Positions 48,450 through 58,922 of a stretch of DNA of 64,000 nucleotides are shown piece by piece (the stretch's first letter is position 1; every line of letters begins with the position of its first letter). The notes under the pieces were generated by a model that had not been told where the DNA came from, did no database searches, and worked only from the letters and a program-made list of their open reading frames with translations. Origin of the DNA: Vibrio sp. CAU 1672 (lineage in GTDB: Bacteria > Pseudomonadota > Gammaproteobacteria > Enterobacterales > Vibrionaceae); assembly GCF_029223195.1 (NCBI RefSeq), contig NZ_JARHUF010000006.1, positions 113,524 to 177,523 of the forward strand. Reading direction: 5' to 3'. Made by a program: the position numbers and the translations under genes.

Positions 48450-49163
48450 ATGAGCTATCACGTATTAGTCGTAGAAGATGATGTTGTAACGCGCAGCAAG
48501 CTTGTAGGTTATTTCCAAAACGAGGGTTACATTGTTAGCGAGGCAGAAAGCGGATCTGTGATGAGAGACGTTTTGCTGAGTGAAGATGTTGATTTAGTTA
48601 TGCTGGATATTAACCTGCCGGGTGAAGACGGTTTGATGCTGACGCGTGAATTACGCAGCCAATCAGATATTGGTATCATATTAGTGACAGGACGCACGGA
48701 TAGCATCGATAAAATTGTTGGCCTTGAAATGGGCGCCGATGATTATGTAACTAAGCCTTTTGAGTTAAGGGAACTGCTGGTCCGGGTTAAGAACTTACTG
48801 TGGCGTATTTCACTGGCACGCGCCGGAACTCACAAATCGGTAAACGCTAACGAAGATGAACACATTGTCCGTTTTGGTGAGTGGACATTTGATATCCAGC
48901 GCCGTGCGCTGAGTAAGAATGGTGAACCGGTTAAGCTGACCAAAGCTGAATATGAGCTTTTGGTTGCGTTATCCTCATACCCGAATCAGGTGCTTAGCCG
49001 TGAACGTATTCTCAATATGATTAGCCATCGGGTGGAAGCGCCGAATGACCGTACTATCGATGTATTGATCCGTCGTATGCGGGCGAAAATGGAGTTTGAT
49101 CCGAAAAACCCACAGATTTTCGTTACCGTGCATGGCGAGGGGTATATGTTTGCCGGGGACTAA
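48450..49163 (+). CDS. torR: DNA-binding response regulator TorR
   Basis: OmpR/PhoB-family regulator of TMAO respiration, 237 residues. The receiver domain has the acidic pocket VEDD, phosphoacceptor Asp53 (MLDINLPGEDG), Thr in VTGR and Lys in VTKPFE. The C-terminal winged helix shows LTKAEYELLVALSSYPNQVLSRERIL and VDVLIRRMRAKME-like recognition (DVLIRRMRAKMEFDP). Assigned TorR by its pairing with torD; no sensor kinase gene is adjacent. Confidence 0.9.
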   Translation: MSYHVLVVEDDVVTRSKLVGYFQNEGYIVSEAESGSVMRDVLLSEDVDLVMLDINLPGEDGLMLTRELRSQSDIGIILVTGRTDSIDKIVGLEMGADDYVTKPFELRELLVRVKNLLWRISLARAGTHKSVNANEDEHIVRFGEWTFDIQRRALSKNGEPVKLTKAEYELLVALSSYPNQVLSRERILNMISHRVEAPNDRTIDVLIRRMRAKMEFDPKNPQIFVTVHGEGYMFAGD

Positions 49164-49244
49164 GTCTGGTAAGTGTCCTGCTTGAAGGCAGTGTTTCCTT
49201 TGTGGGCGCAGAGTTTTAAGTGGGCGCACAATAATAAACAGCAT

Positions 49245-49274
49245 AAAAAAGGAGAGGCATGCCTCTCCTTTTTT
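49245..49274. terminator. Bidirectional terminator torR / elyC
   Basis: Fourteen-base stem AAAAAAGGAGAGGC / GCCTCTCCTTTTTT around a central AT, with T-runs on both strands. It overlaps the elyC stop. Confidence 0.9.
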
Positions 49275-50073
49275 AGTTCTGTTCGGTTTGCGTCATATCG
49301 GCAACAGGTGTTTGGCCTACGTTATCGCGCAAGCGCTGCCATAACAATCCGAGCGTTTCATGCCAGAATCGCTCGGTTTGCTCTAAGTACTGCGCCTTCG
49401 GAGCGAACTTTTGCCAAGGTTGCTTAATGGCATCAACCGCAAGAAAGTTGGTCGGTGCCGGGATTGGTTGGATGCCCGCAGCGTTAAACTCGTACATTGC
49501 ACGTTTCATGTGGCTGGCAGAGGTGACCAAGACAATGTCTTTCTGTTGTACAAATGCAGCGGCCTGCCTGGCTTCTTCCCAAGTGTCTTTGGCGTCTTCC
49601 AGCAGGATTATTTCTGATTTGGCCACGCCTAGTGATAACGCCACATTGGCCATCATACGAGCCTGGCTGATCTCGGAACCACCGGCGTAGCCGGACAGGA
49701 TCAGCTTGGCACCCGGGTACATACGCAAAATACGAGTGCCCTCCGCCAGACGCATCAGTGCTGTGCGACTAAGTTGTGAAGTCGGGGGAATGTCGTTGTC
49801 GACGACATGCCCATGCCCCAGCACCATGACGTAGTCAACGGAGCTGGATGTCGGCAGAAACGCTTTATATTCACGCTCCAGCGGCATGAGCAAACTGGTT
49901 GAGATTGGTTGAAACGATGCTAAAAAGATAGCCACAAAAGAGAACAGCACCACGAAGCAACCGGTTTTACGTTTGGTCGTAAAACTGATGAGTGCGAGGC
50001 CCACTAAGCCAATCAGCAACAAGGCCGGTAAGGGCATAAGTAAGGCAGATAGTACTTTTTTCAGCTCAAACAT
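49273..50073 (-). CDS. elyC: Envelope biogenesis factor ElyC (DUF218)
   Basis: Inner-membrane protein of 266 residues with two N-terminal membrane helices (about 9-28 and 38-55) and a periplasmic DUF218 domain (DYVMVLGHGHVVDNDIPPT, GAKLILSGYAGG, VLVTSASHMKRAM). In E. coli ElyC (YcbC) is needed for envelope integrity and undecaprenyl-phosphate metabolism at low temperature. It is divergent from cmoM-mukFEB, the same arrangement as E. coli ycbC-smtA-mukFEB, which supports the name over YdcF or SanA. Confidence 0.9.
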   Translation of the reverse strand: MFELKKVLSALLMPLPALLLIGLVGLALISFTTKRKTGCFVVLFSFVAIFLASFQPISTSLLMPLEREYKAFLPTSSSVDYVMVLGHGHVVDNDIPPTSQLSRTALMRLAEGTRILRMYPGAKLILSGYAGGSEISQARMMANVALSLGVAKSEIILLEDAKDTWEEARQAAAFVQQKDIVLVTSASHMKRAMYEFNAAGIQPIPAPTNFLAVDAIKQPWQKFAPKAQYLEQTERFWHETLGLLWQRLRDNVGQTPVADMTQTEQN

Positions 50074-50170
50074 ACATAAATAGTCCGAAAAAACATCAAT
50101 TGAGAATAAAAATGAGGGTGACCCTCTTTATTCCTGCTTTCCTTGTGCCAGAATAGCGGCACAATCCGTT

Positions 50171-50980
50171 ATGATAACTCAAGCAGAAGTGACAGAAGAC
50201 CGTAATTTCGACGATATCGCCCACAAATTTGCAAAAAATATCTATGGCTCCGACAAAGGGGAGATCCGGCAAATTATTGTATGGGAAGATTTTCTACAGA
50301 TTCTAAGTGAACTGGATGCGGAGCATCAAGTGCTGAATGTTCTGGATGCAGGGGGGGGCTTGGCACAACTGTCGCAAAAGCTTGCTAAGCTCGGACATCA
50401 TATCGCGTTATGTGATCTATCTTCGGAAATGCTTCAGCTAGCGAAGCAGGATATTGAAAAAAACGGTTTGCTTGAGCAGTATCGCCTGATTCATTCACCG
50501 GTCCAATCCATTGGTGAGCACATGGAAAGCAAGGTGGACCTGGTGATGTTCCATGCGGTGATGGAGTGGCTGGTTGAACCGAAGACCGCGCTCGAAACGG
50601 TTTTAGAGCAAGTGAGGCCCGGGGGCATGGCATCGGTAATGTTTTATAACCACCATGGTCTGGTTTATAAAAACGTGGTGTGTGGCAACATTCCCCATGT
50701 TCTGGACGGTATGCCTCACCGTAAAAGATTTAAACTACAGCCACAGAAAGGTCTAAAACCCGAAGAGGTCTATCAATGGATAGAAGATTCTGGTTTTAGT
50801 ATTTGTGGTAAATCTGGTATTCGTTCATTCAGTGATTACATAGGTAATATGCAATACATGGGCGATTACGAGTTTGAAGATGTGTTGGCGCTAGAAAAAC
50901 AACTTTGTCGACAAGAGCCATACCTCTCATTAGGCCGCTATATCCACGTGTGGGCTAAAAAGAACGATAAACAGGAATAA
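50171..50980 (+). CDS. cmoM: tRNA uridine-5-oxyacetic acid (cmo5U34) methyltransferase CmoM
   Basis: SAM-dependent methyltransferase (formerly SmtA) that methylates cmo5U34 to mcmo5U34 in a subset of tRNAs. 269 residues; SAM site [20 protein letters not shown], then [14 protein letters not shown] and [11 protein letters not shown]. It is the first gene of the muk operon, as in E. coli, with only 2 nt between its stop and the mukF ATG. The enzymes that make its substrate, CmoA and CmoB, are encoded 11 kb away in the same window. Confidence 0.94.
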   Translation: MITQAEVTEDRNFDDIAHKFAKNIYGSDKGEIRQIIVWEDFLQILSELDAEHQVLNVLDAGGGLAQLSQKLAKLGHHIALCDLSSEMLQLAKQDIEKNGLLEQYRLIHSPVQSIGEHMESKVDLVMFHAVMEWLVEPKTALETVLEQVRPGGMASVMFYNHHGLVYKNVVCGNIPHVLDGMPHRKRFKLQPQKGLKPEEVYQWIEDSGFSICGKSGIRSFSDYIGNMQYMGDYEFEDVLALEKQLCRQEPYLSLGRYIHVWAKKNDKQE

Positions 50981-50982
50981 CA

Positions 50983-52320
50983 ATGAGTGAGATGACTCTC
51001 AATGCTGCAGAGCAACCGATCGATGAGTTGGTTGGCTGGGTAAAGCAGCACGATTTCTCGTTGAACCTGACCACTGAGCGACTGGCGTTTCTCATCGCCA
51101 TCGCTGTACTGAGTAATGAAAGGTTCGATGAAGAACTGGGTGAAGGTGAATTGCACGATGCATTTGCCATCGTCACTCGACTTTTTGAAGAGACCGGTGA
51201 AGCTTCGGCTTTCCGTGCCAACAATGCCATCAATGAGATGGTCAAGCAGCGCCTTATTAGCCGCTTTGTCAGTGAGATCACGGACGGAGCGAGCATTTAC
51301 CGCCTGTCACCTTTAGCGATAGGCATCACTGACTATTACGTGCGTCATCGTGAGTTTTCGAAACTGCGTCTTTCTATCCAGCTGTCGATGGTGGCGGATG
51401 AAATGGCAAAAGCGATTGAAGCGGCACAGAAAGGTGGCACACCTGGCCACTGGAAGAAAAACGTTTATGGTGTCCTGAAATACTCGGTAGGCGAAATCTT
51501 CGACCAAATAGACCTCAACCAACGGGTGATGGATGAGCAGCAGCAGTCTGTGAAACAGCAGATTGCTGACCTGCTTAACAAAGACTGGCGTGAAGCGATC
51601 AACAACTGTGAAGCGCTACTGTCAGAAACTTCCAGCACGCTGCGTGAACTTCAAGATACGCTGCAGGCAGCCAGTGATGAACTGCAAACTCAGATCCTCG
51701 ATATCCAGGAGATTGTCTACGGCGATCCTGAGCTTGAGTTTATAGAGGAAGCGTTGTTCGGCCTGCAGATGAAACTCGACCGGATCACCAGCTGGGGCCA
51801 GCAAGCGATTGACCTTTGGATTGGTTACGACCGACACGTACACAAGTTCATCCGTACCGCAATCGATATGGATAAGAACCGCGCGTTTAGCTCGCGTTTG
51901 CGTCAATCCGTCAAAGATTACTTTGATACGCCTTGGTATCTGACTTATGCAGATGCAGAAAGGCTTTCTGACCTTCGTGATGAAGCCTTGGTACTGCGTG
52001 ATGACGAGGTAACAGGCCAAGTTCCGATGGAAGTGGAATACGAAGAGTTTCAACAAGTCAATGATGAACTGGCTGAGCGTATTGGTGGCATGCTGAAAGC
52101 GCATAAAGACCAAGGCCTGCCAATTGACTTGAGCGTGGTGCTGCGAGACTACCTTGCACAGCACCCTCATACTCATCACTTCGATTTAGCCCGAATCGTT
52201 ATTGATCAAGCTGTTCGTCTTGGCTATTCAGAGTCAGACTACCAAGCTATTCAGCCAGACTGGCAAGCGATTAACGATTTTGGGGCAAAGGTACAAGCAA
52301 ATGTCATCGACAGATACTAA
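50983..52320 (+). CDS. mukF: Chromosome partition protein MukF (kleisin)
   Basis: Kleisin subunit of the MukBEF condensin. 445 residues: N-terminal winged helix dimerisation domain, a central helical bundle ([39 protein letters not shown]), an acidic linker ([16 protein letters not shown]), and a C-terminal winged helix that binds the MukB head. It overlaps mukE by 20 nt, and cmoM ends 2 nt upstream, so expression is coupled along the operon. Confidence 0.95.
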   Translation: MSEMTLNAAEQPIDELVGWVKQHDFSLNLTTERLAFLIAIAVLSNERFDEELGEGELHDAFAIVTRLFEETGEASAFRANNAINEMVKQRLISRFVSEITDGASIYRLSPLAIGITDYYVRHREFSKLRLSIQLSMVADEMAKAIEAAQKGGTPGHWKKNVYGVLKYSVGEIFDQIDLNQRVMDEQQQSVKQQIADLLNKDWREAINNCEALLSETSSTLRELQDTLQAASDELQTQILDIQEIVYGDPELEFIEEALFGLQMKLDRITSWGQQAIDLWIGYDRHVHKFIRTAIDMDKNRAFSSRLRQSVKDYFDTPWYLTYADAERLSDLRDEALVLRDDEVTGQVPMEVEYEEFQQVNDELAERIGGMLKAHKDQGLPIDLSVVLRDYLAQHPHTHHFDLARIVIDQAVRLGYSESDYQAIQPDWQAINDFGAKVQANVIDRY

Positions 52321-53023
52321 TGAATACATGCCAGAAAATCTGGTAAAAGCACTTTCTAACCCTCTGTTCCCAGCGCTTGATAGCATGCTGCGTGCAGGGC
52401 GTCATATCTCAAGTGAAGATCTGGATAACCACGCGCTGTTATCCGATTTTGAAGTAGAGCTCTCTTCGTTTTACCAGCGTTACAACACCGAATTGGTGAA
52501 AGCGCCGGAAGGCTTCTTCTATCTTCGTCCACGTTCAACCTCTTTGATTGGCCGTAGTGTCCTTTCAGAACTCGATATGCTGGTGGGTAAGGTTCTGTGT
52601 TTCCTTTACCTCAGTCCAGAGCGTTTAGCCCATGAAGGTATTTTCACCAACCAAGAGCTTTATGAAGAGTTGCTTGCATTGGCTGATGAAGCCAAGTTGA
52701 TGAAATTAGTGACCAACCGTGCAACGGGTTCTGATCTGGATAAAGAAAAGTTGTTTGAAAAAGTACGCACGTCACTTCGTCGCCTGCGCCGTCTAGGCAT
52801 GATCATCAATATCGGTGAAACCGGTAAGTTCAGCATCAGTGAAGCGGTATTCCGCTTTGGTGCTGATGTGCGTGTAGGCGATGACATGCGTGAAGCGCAG
52901 CTGCGTCTGATCCGTGACGGTGAAGCCGTAGTGCACACCAAAGAGCCAAGCCAAGGCAGCTTGTTGTCTGAAGAACAAGAAGACCAAGCCCAAGAAGAAA
53001 CAACCGAAGAGGGTGAAGCATGA
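52301..53023 (+). CDS. mukE: Chromosome partition protein MukE
   Basis: KITE subunit of MukBEF, a tandem winged-helix protein that binds the MukF linker. 240 residues from ATG 52301 ([18 protein letters not shown]), which matches the E. coli N-terminus; the longer frame from 52202 lies inside mukF. Highly conserved core [20 protein letters not shown] and [17 protein letters not shown]. The C-terminus is a Glu/Gln-rich tail. Overlaps mukB by ATGA. Confidence 0.95.
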   Translation: MSSTDTNEYMPENLVKALSNPLFPALDSMLRAGRHISSEDLDNHALLSDFEVELSSFYQRYNTELVKAPEGFFYLRPRSTSLIGRSVLSELDMLVGKVLCFLYLSPERLAHEGIFTNQELYEELLALADEAKLMKLVTNRATGSDLDKEKLFEKVRTSLRRLRRLGMIINIGETGKFSISEAVFRFGADVRVGDDMREAQLRLIRDGEAVVHTKEPSQGSLLSEEQEDQAQEETTEEGEA

Positions 53024-56000
53024 GCATGATTGAACGCGGTAAATATCAATCGCTGACCATGGTCAACTGGAACGGCTTCTTTGCCCGTACGTTTGACATC
53101 GATGGTCTGGTAACCACGCTATCAGGTGGTAACGGTGCAGGTAAATCAACCACCATGGCGGCATTTATCACCGCATTGATTCCTGATCAGACCCTACTGC
53201 ACTTCCGTAACACCACGGAAGCGGGCAGCAGCCAATCGTCTCGCGATAAAGGTCTGTACGGTAAGCTACAGCCGGGCGCGTGTTACGCCGCGCTAGACGT
53301 AGTGAACTCACGTAACCAACGTCTATTGTTTGCGGTAAAACTGCAGCAAGTAGCGGGTCGTGACAAGAAAGTAGACATCAAACCGTTTGTTATCCAGGGC
53401 CTTCCAAGCCATGTGAAACCAACGGACATTCTGGTTGAAAGCGTATCAGCGACGCAGGCCCGGGTACGTCAAATCAACGAAGTGAAAGAGTCGATCGCTG
53501 AGTTTGAAGGCGTGCAGTTCAAAGCCTTCTCTTCGATCGTCGATTACCACGCGCAAATGTTCGAATTCGGTGTGATTCCGAAGAAACTGCGTAACTCCGG
53601 TGACCGTTCTAAATTCTACCGCCTGATCGAAGCATCACTTTACGGTGGTATCTCAAGTGCGATTACCCGCTCACTACGTGATTACCTTCTGCCACAAAAC
53701 GGTGGGGTGAAGAAAGCCTTCCAGGATATGGAATCGGCACTGCGCGAAAACCGCATGACGCTAGAGGCGATCAAAACCACGCAAGCCGACCGTGACCTGT
53801 TTAAACACTTGATCACAGAGTCGACCAACTACGTGGCAGCGGACTACATGCGCCATGCCAACGATCGTCGTAACAAGCTGGATAAAACGTTGTCATTGCG
53901 TTCCGAGCTGTTCGGCTCTCGTGAAACCTTAGTTGAGCAAAACAAGCTGCTTAACCGCGTTCAAGAAGAGCTAGAACTGTTAGTCGAGTCGGAAGCGGCA
54001 TTAGAGCAAGACTACCAAGCGGCATCTGACCACTTGCAACTGGTGCAAAACGCACTGCGTCAGCAAGAGAAGATCGAACGCTACCAAGAAGATCTTGAAG
54101 AGCTGAGCGAGCGCCTTGAAGAGCAGCTGATGGTAGTGGAAGAAGCGCAAGAACGCGTGATGATGGTTGAAGAGCAGGCAACCGTTGCGGAAGAGGAGGT
54201 GGATAGCCTTAAGACGCAGCTGGCGGACTACCAACAAGCTCTCGACGTTCAGCAGACCCGCGCACTTCAATACCAACAAGCGGTTCAAGCGCTTGAGAAA
54301 GCAAAACAGCTGCTTGGTGATGACAGCTTAACGGCAGAATCAGCACAAGCACTGGTTGCTGAACTTAAGAACAAAGAATCAGAAAGCACCAACGCGTTGC
54401 TATCGGTTAAGCATAAGCTGGACATGTCTTCTGCCGCGGCAGAGCAGTTCGAAACGGCGCTGAAACTGGTACAAAACATTGTTGGTCAAGTTGAGCGTAA
54501 AGACGCATCTGCACATGCGAAAACCGCAATTGCGAAAGCGCGTGAATCTCAGCAAGTGGCGCAAAACGAACAACAGTGGCGGGCCCAGCATCGTGACCTA
54601 GAGCGTGGCCTTAACCAGCAGCGTCAAGCGCGTGAGCTAGTCACTGAATACCAAAAGCAGTTCCATGTTGAACTGACGGACGAAATCGCGTTTGAACAAG
54701 AACGTGAACGTCACGCGATGCAAATCGACTCGCTGGAAATGACGCAGGAAGACGTGCGTGAACAACGCAGCGAACAGCGTCGTCTGGAGCAAGATGCAGC
54801 GGCGGAAATCAACAAGCTTGAAGCGATCGCGCCAACGTGGATTGCCGCCAACGATGCGCTGGAAAAACTGCGTGAGCAAAGTGGTGCTCCGCTGGAAGAC
54901 AGCCAATCGGTCATGAGCCAAATGCAAGTGGTGCTTGAGCAAGAGAAAACCCTTTCTCTGGCAAAAGACAAACTGGCAGAGCGTCGTAGTCAGCTTGAAA
55001 CTGAAATTGAGCGTCTGGCGTCTCCGGGCGGTTCAAACGACCCTCGCCTGAAGGGGCTGGCAGATACACTCGGCGGCGTATTGCTGTCAGAGATCTACGA
55101 TGACATTACGATTGATGACGCGCCGTACTTCAGTGCGATGTACGGCCCGGCTCGTCACGCTATCGTGGTTTCTGACCTATCTGGTATCGAAGAGAAACTG
55201 GTAGAGCTAGACGACTGTCCAGAAGATTTGTACATCATTGAAGGTGACATCGATGCCTTTGATGACAGCTCATTTGATGCAGAAGAGCTAGAAGGCGCGG
55301 TGTGCGTTCGCATGAACGATCGCCAAATGCGTTACTCTCGCTTGCCTGAAATCCCACTATTTGGTCGTGCGGCACGTGAGCAGCGTTTAGAGCTACTGCG
55401 TAACGAACGTGAAGAAGTGGTCGAGCAGCACGCCAAAGCGGCGTTCGATTCGCAGAAAAAGCAGCGTCTGTACCAGGCCTTCAACCAGTTTGTCGCCAGC
55501 CACATTCAAGTGGCGTTTGAAGCAGATCCAGAGCAAGCGCTGGCCACCATTCGCGATAAGCGTAACCAAATTGCTCGCGTATTGGCTGATCTGGATGCAA
55601 AAGAGCAGCAGCAACGTTCTCAGCTGCAAACCAGCAAGCAGGCACTGGCGTCGCTGGATAAGCTGGCACCGAACATGGCGCTGATTGAAGATGACACACT
55701 GCAAGCTCGCTTTGATGAGCTGGAAGAGAAAATCGCCCAGCTTGCAGAAGCCAAAGCATTTCTCAACAACCACGCAAAAGCGGTGGCGGAACTGGAAAAA
55801 GTCGCGGTAGCCCTGGACTCTGACCCAGAGCAATTCGACGCGCTAGAAGCCGAATACACAGCGGCAGACGCACAGCTGCAAGATCTTAAGAAGCAAATCT
55901 TTGCGCTGGCCGATCTGGTTGAACGTCGTCACTACTTCGCTTACTCAGATTCAGTGGATCTACTGAATAAGAGCAGCGAACTGAGCGAGCAGTTAAAAGC

Positions 56001-57489
56001 GAAACTGGTTCAAGCGGAGCAGATGCGCAGCCGCTCTCGCGAAGAGTTGAAACAGTCGCAAGGTCAGATGAACCAATACAACCAGGTATTGGCGTCTCTG
56101 AAGAGCTCGCACCAGGCGAAACTGGAAACGGTTCAAGAGTTCAAACAAGAGCTGCAAGAGTTTGGCGTTAACGCGGACGAAGGTGCAGAAGAGCGTGCAA
56201 TGCGTCGTCGTGATGAACTGCATGAGCGTCTGCACACCTCTCGCAGCCGCAAGAGTGAATACGAGCGTACCATCACCTCTACCGAACTAGAGATGAAAGG
56301 CTTGGCGAAACGTCTGAAGAAAGTTCAGAAAGAATACGTTGAGCTGCGTACGTTCGTGGTTGCCGCGAAAGCCGGCTGGTGTTCAGTACTTCGTCTGGCG
56401 CGCGAGAACGATGTTGAGCGTCGTCTACACAAGCGTGAACTGGCTTACCTGTCAGCGGATGAACTGCGTTCAATGTCGGATAAATCATTGGGTGCACTGC
56501 GTCTAGCGGTTGCGAACAACGATGATCTGCGTGATGCGCTGCGTCTGTCAGAAGACAACGCACGTCCAGAGCGTAAAGTGCTGTTCTACATCGCGGTTTA
56601 CCAGCATCTTCGCGAGCGTATTCGTCAGGACATCATCCGTACGGATGATCCGGTTGAAGCCATCGAAGAGATGGAAGTGGAACTGGCGCGTCTGACTGAA
56701 GAGCTCACCCAACGTGAAAACCGTCTGGCGATCAGCTCTGAGTCAGTAGCCAGTATCATCAAGAAGACGATTCAGCGTGAGCAAAACCGCATTCGTATGC
56801 TCAACCAAGGCTTGTCGAACATCTCGTTCGGTCAGGTGAGAGGCGTGCGCCTGAACGTGAAGATCCGCGAAAGCCACGAAGTACTGCTGAACGGTCTGGC
56901 GACGCAGCAAGAGCAGCATAAAGACCTGTTTGAATCGACTCGCTTTACCTTCTCAGAAGCGATGGCGAAACTGTTCCAACGCGTGAACCCACACATCGAT
57001 ATGGGTCAACGTTCTCCTCAGGTTCTGGGTGAAGAGCTACTGGATTACCGTAACTACCTGGAGCTGAGCGTGGAAGTGAACCGTGGCTCTGACGGTTGGC
57101 TACAAGCTGAATCGGGCGCGCTGTCTACGGGTGAGGCGATCGGTACTGGTCAGTCAATCCTGCTGATGGTTGTTCAGAGCTGGGAAGAAGAATCACGCCG
57201 TCTGCGCAGTAAAGACATCGTGCCATGTCGTCTGTTGTTCCTTGATGAGGCCGCGCGTCTGGATGCGAAGTCTATCTCAACGCTATTCGAACTGTGTGAC
57301 CGTCTGGACATGCAGCTGCTTATCGCGGCGCCGGAAAACATCAGCCCAGAGAAAGGCACGACCTACAAACTGGTGCGTAAGGTGTTTAAAGACCACGAGC
57401 ACGTACACGTAGTGGGGCTGCGAGGTTTTGGCCAGAAAGAGAAGCCTGTGACTGAAGCGCAGGAACTGCTGGCAGAGCTTGAGTCTTAG
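53020..57489 (+). CDS. mukB: Chromosome partition protein MukB (condensin)
   Basis: SMC-like ATPase that organises and segregates the chromosome with MukE, MukF and topoisomerase IV. 1489 residues. N-terminal head with Walker [10 protein letters not shown] (36-44), long coiled coil to about 640, hinge (about 660-790, containing [20 protein letters not shown]), returning coiled coil, and C-terminal head with signature [13 protein letters not shown] and Walker [12 protein letters not shown]. An internal ATG six bases in (MIERGK) equals the E. coli start. A strong terminator closes the operon. Confidence 0.97.
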   Translation: MSMIERGKYQSLTMVNWNGFFARTFDIDGLVTTLSGGNGAGKSTTMAAFITALIPDQTLLHFRNTTEAGSSQSSRDKGLYGKLQPGACYAALDVVNSRNQRLLFAVKLQQVAGRDKKVDIKPFVIQGLPSHVKPTDILVESVSATQARVRQINEVKESIAEFEGVQFKAFSSIVDYHAQMFEFGVIPKKLRNSGDRSKFYRLIEASLYGGISSAITRSLRDYLLPQNGGVKKAFQDMESALRENRMTLEAIKTTQADRDLFKHLITESTNYVAADYMRHANDRRNKLDKTLSLRSELFGSRETLVEQNKLLNRVQEELELLVESEAALEQDYQAASDHLQLVQNALRQQEKIERYQEDLEELSERLEEQLMVVEEAQERVMMVEEQATVAEEEVDSLKTQLADYQQALDVQQTRALQYQQAVQALEKAKQLLGDDSLTAESAQALVAELKNKESESTNALLSVKHKLDMSSAAAEQFETALKLVQNIVGQVERKDASAHAKTAIAKARESQQVAQNEQQWRAQHRDLERGLNQQRQARELVTEYQKQFHVELTDEIAFEQERERHAMQIDSLEMTQEDVREQRSEQRRLEQDAAAEINKLEAIAPTWIAANDALEKLREQSGAPLEDSQSVMSQMQVVLEQEKTLSLAKDKLAERRSQLETEIERLASPGGSNDPRLKGLADTLGGVLLSEIYDDITIDDAPYFSAMYGPARHAIVVSDLSGIEEKLVELDDCPEDLYIIEGDIDAFDDSSFDAEELEGAVCVRMNDRQMRYSRLPEIPLFGRAAREQRLELLRNEREEVVEQHAKAAFDSQKKQRLYQAFNQFVASHIQVAFEADPEQALATIRDKRNQIARVLADLDAKEQQQRSQLQTSKQALASLDKLAPNMALIEDDTLQARFDELEEKIAQLAEAKAFLNNHAKAVAELEKVAVALDSDPEQFDALEAEYTAADAQLQDLKKQIFALADLVERRHYFAYSDSVDLLNKSSELSEQLKAKLVQAEQMRSRSREELKQSQGQMNQYNQVLASLKSSHQAKLETVQEFKQELQEFGVNADEGAEERAMRRRDELHERLHTSRSRKSEYERTITSTELEMKGLAKRLKKVQKEYVELRTFVVAAKAGWCSVLRLARENDVERRLHKRELAYLSADELRSMSDKSLGALRLAVANNDDLRDALRLSEDNARPERKVLFYIAVYQHLRERIRQDIIRTDDPVEAIEEMEVELARLTEELTQRENRLAISSESVASIIKKTIQREQNRIRMLNQGLSNISFGQVRGVRLNVKIRESHEVLLNGLATQQEQHKDLFESTRFTFSEAMAKLFQRVNPHIDMGQRSPQVLGEELLDYRNYLELSVEVNRGSDGWLQAESGALSTGEAIGTGQSILLMVVQSWEEESRRLRSKDIVPCRLLFLDEAARLDAKSISTLFELCDRLDMQLLIAAPENISPEKGTTYKLVRKVFKDHEHVHVVGLRGFGQKEKPVTEAQELLAELES

Positions 57490-57505
57490 CCTTGCTGATA
57501 AACAC

Positions 57506-57534
57506 AAAAAGCCCGCTGAATCAGCGGGCTTTTT
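57506..57534 (+). terminator. Intrinsic terminator of cmoM-mukFEB
   Basis: Long stem AAAAAGCCCGCTGA / TCAGCGGGCTTTTT with a minimal loop, then CATTG. Confidence 0.93.
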
Positions 57535-57589
57535 CATTGTGAAAAGCAAAACCAAGAAAGCAGGATAACAGTCTTGGCTGGTTTAGGTT

Positions 57590-57739
57590 TTACCTGTCTT
57601 CTGAAATATCTTGATAGTCATCAATCATTTCAGCAAGCTCTTCAAGTGCCTGGAGAGATAAATCTGACAAACGTTGCAGCTGTTGGTCTAACTCATCATT
57701 TTCCGGTCGGGGGTTATTATTGTTTTCGTTTGTTAGCAT
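57590..57739 (-). CDS. Small acidic protein of unknown function, 49 residues
   Basis: Minus-strand open frame starting MLTNENNNNPRPENDELDQQ and ending DDYQDISEDR. AGAGG lies about 7 nt before the ATG. It has an Asn-rich start and a C-terminal amphipathic, acidic helix (LQRLSDLSLQALEELAEMID) suggesting a coiled coil. I do not recognise the family. Its stop is 56 nt from the mukB terminator, and it has no partner on its strand, so it would be monocistronic. Shortness makes it less certain, but the ribosome-binding site and helix pattern support a real gene. Confidence 0.6.
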   Translation of the reverse strand: MLTNENNNNPRPENDELDQQLQRLSDLSLQALEELAEMIDDYQDISEDR

Positions 57740-57908
57740 CGCTCAACCTCTCTGTCGAGTCGAGTTGGGGGAGCCAATATCATACGCAGAATGATGAGAG
57801 AGTTAGAAACAATAGCTGGTGGAAATGTTAGCTGGATCAATTTATTTTGATATGTAAAAGAAATCAGTAGGCAAATAAGGCCGGCAGGATGATCCGGCAA
57901 CAGAGGTG

Positions 57909-57944
57909 AAAACACCAGCAATCTTTGGCTTAGGATTGCTGGTG
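57909..57944 (-). terminator. Intrinsic terminator of the ATP-grasp operon
   Basis: Eleven-bp stem CACCAGCAATC / GATTGCTGGTG with a 10-nt loop, followed by TTTT on the minus strand, 7 nt after the stop. Confidence 0.82.
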
Positions 57945-57950
57945 GATGAT

Positions 57951-58919
57951 TTAAAATTGTGGCTTCATACCAAATTGTTTTGCTGCATACGCCACGCGCT
58001 CTAGCGGCTTAGGATATTCAGCCGGGGTGCCCAGGTTTTCTATGTGGTGCAGACGCGGGAGCAGACCCGCACCATTCGCAATTTGAATGGCCAAACCGGG
58101 CCGGGCATTCAGCTCCAGCACCATTGGCCCTTCTTCCTTGTCCAGCACCATATCTGTGCCCATATAGCCCAGTCCGGTCATTTCCCAGGCGCTGGAGGCC
58201 AGTTCAAGCAGGCGTTCCCAGTGGGGGACCTGTAATGTGGACAGATCTTTACCGGTATCCGGATGGTGGGTGATCGGTTGGTCAAACTGCACCGCACGAA
58301 TTGCTTTGCCGGTCGCAATATCGATGCCGACGCCAACGGCTCCCTGGTGAAGGTTGGCTTTACCATCGGATGCGGCCGTTGAGCAGCGCATCATCGCCAT
58401 GACCGGGTAGCCTTTGAAGACGATAATTCGTACATCGGGCACCCCTTCATAACTGAAGCCATCAAAGCAGTCATCAAATTTGATCAGGTTTTCTACCACG
58501 GCGACGTCATTCTTGCCGCCAAGCGAGAACAAACCAGCCAGTGCATTACTGATATGGCGCTCAACATCTTGCTTGTTGATGGTGGCTCCGGACGGTTTGG
58601 TGTATACCCCGTCTTTGTGAGATATCACTACCAGAATCCCTTTACCACCACTGCCCTGGGCCGGTTTGATCACAAAGCCCGGCCAGTCCTTGACCATGTT
58701 GTGAATGGTCTTTACTTCTGCCTGGCTGTGAATGACGCCAATCAGTTTAGGCACGGTGGCCCCCGCAGCCTGGGCGATAATTTTGGTTTTTAGCTTGTCG
58801 TCCACCAGTGGATATTTAGAACGATCATTATAGCGACCAATATAACTGTGGTTGCGTTTGTTCATTCCCATAATGCCTTTATGGCGAAGCTTTGCTGGCG
58901 AAGTAAAACGTTCAAACAT
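57951..58919 (-). CDS. RimK-like ATP-grasp alpha-L-glutamate ligase homologue
   Basis: Cytoplasmic ATP-grasp ligase of 322 residues, of the RimK-related group (TIGR02291-like). ATP-binding loop VIKPAQGSGGKGILVV (about 84-99), FDGFSYEGVPDVRIIVFKG, and the magnesium/ATP motif MVLELNARPGLAIQIANGAG near residue 270. RimK relatives add glutamate to protein or cofactor termini, but the acceptor of this group is unknown. Last gene of a three-gene operon, starting 3 nt after the inactive transglutaminase stop. No signal peptide, so it acts in the cytoplasm while its partners face the periplasm. Confidence 0.9.
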   Translation of the reverse strand: MFERFTSPAKLRHKGIMGMNKRNHSYIGRYNDRSKYPLVDDKLKTKIIAQAAGATVPKLIGVIHSQAEVKTIHNMVKDWPGFVIKPAQGSGGKGILVVISHKDGVYTKPSGATINKQDVERHISNALAGLFSLGGKNDVAVVENLIKFDDCFDGFSYEGVPDVRIIVFKGYPVMAMMRCSTAASDGKANLHQGAVGVGIDIATGKAIRAVQFDQPITHHPDTGKDLSTLQVPHWERLLELASSAWEMTGLGYMGTDMVLDKEEGPMVLELNARPGLAIQIANGAGLLPRLHHIENLGTPAEYPKPLERVAYAAKQFGMKPQF

Positions 58920-58922
58920 CGC

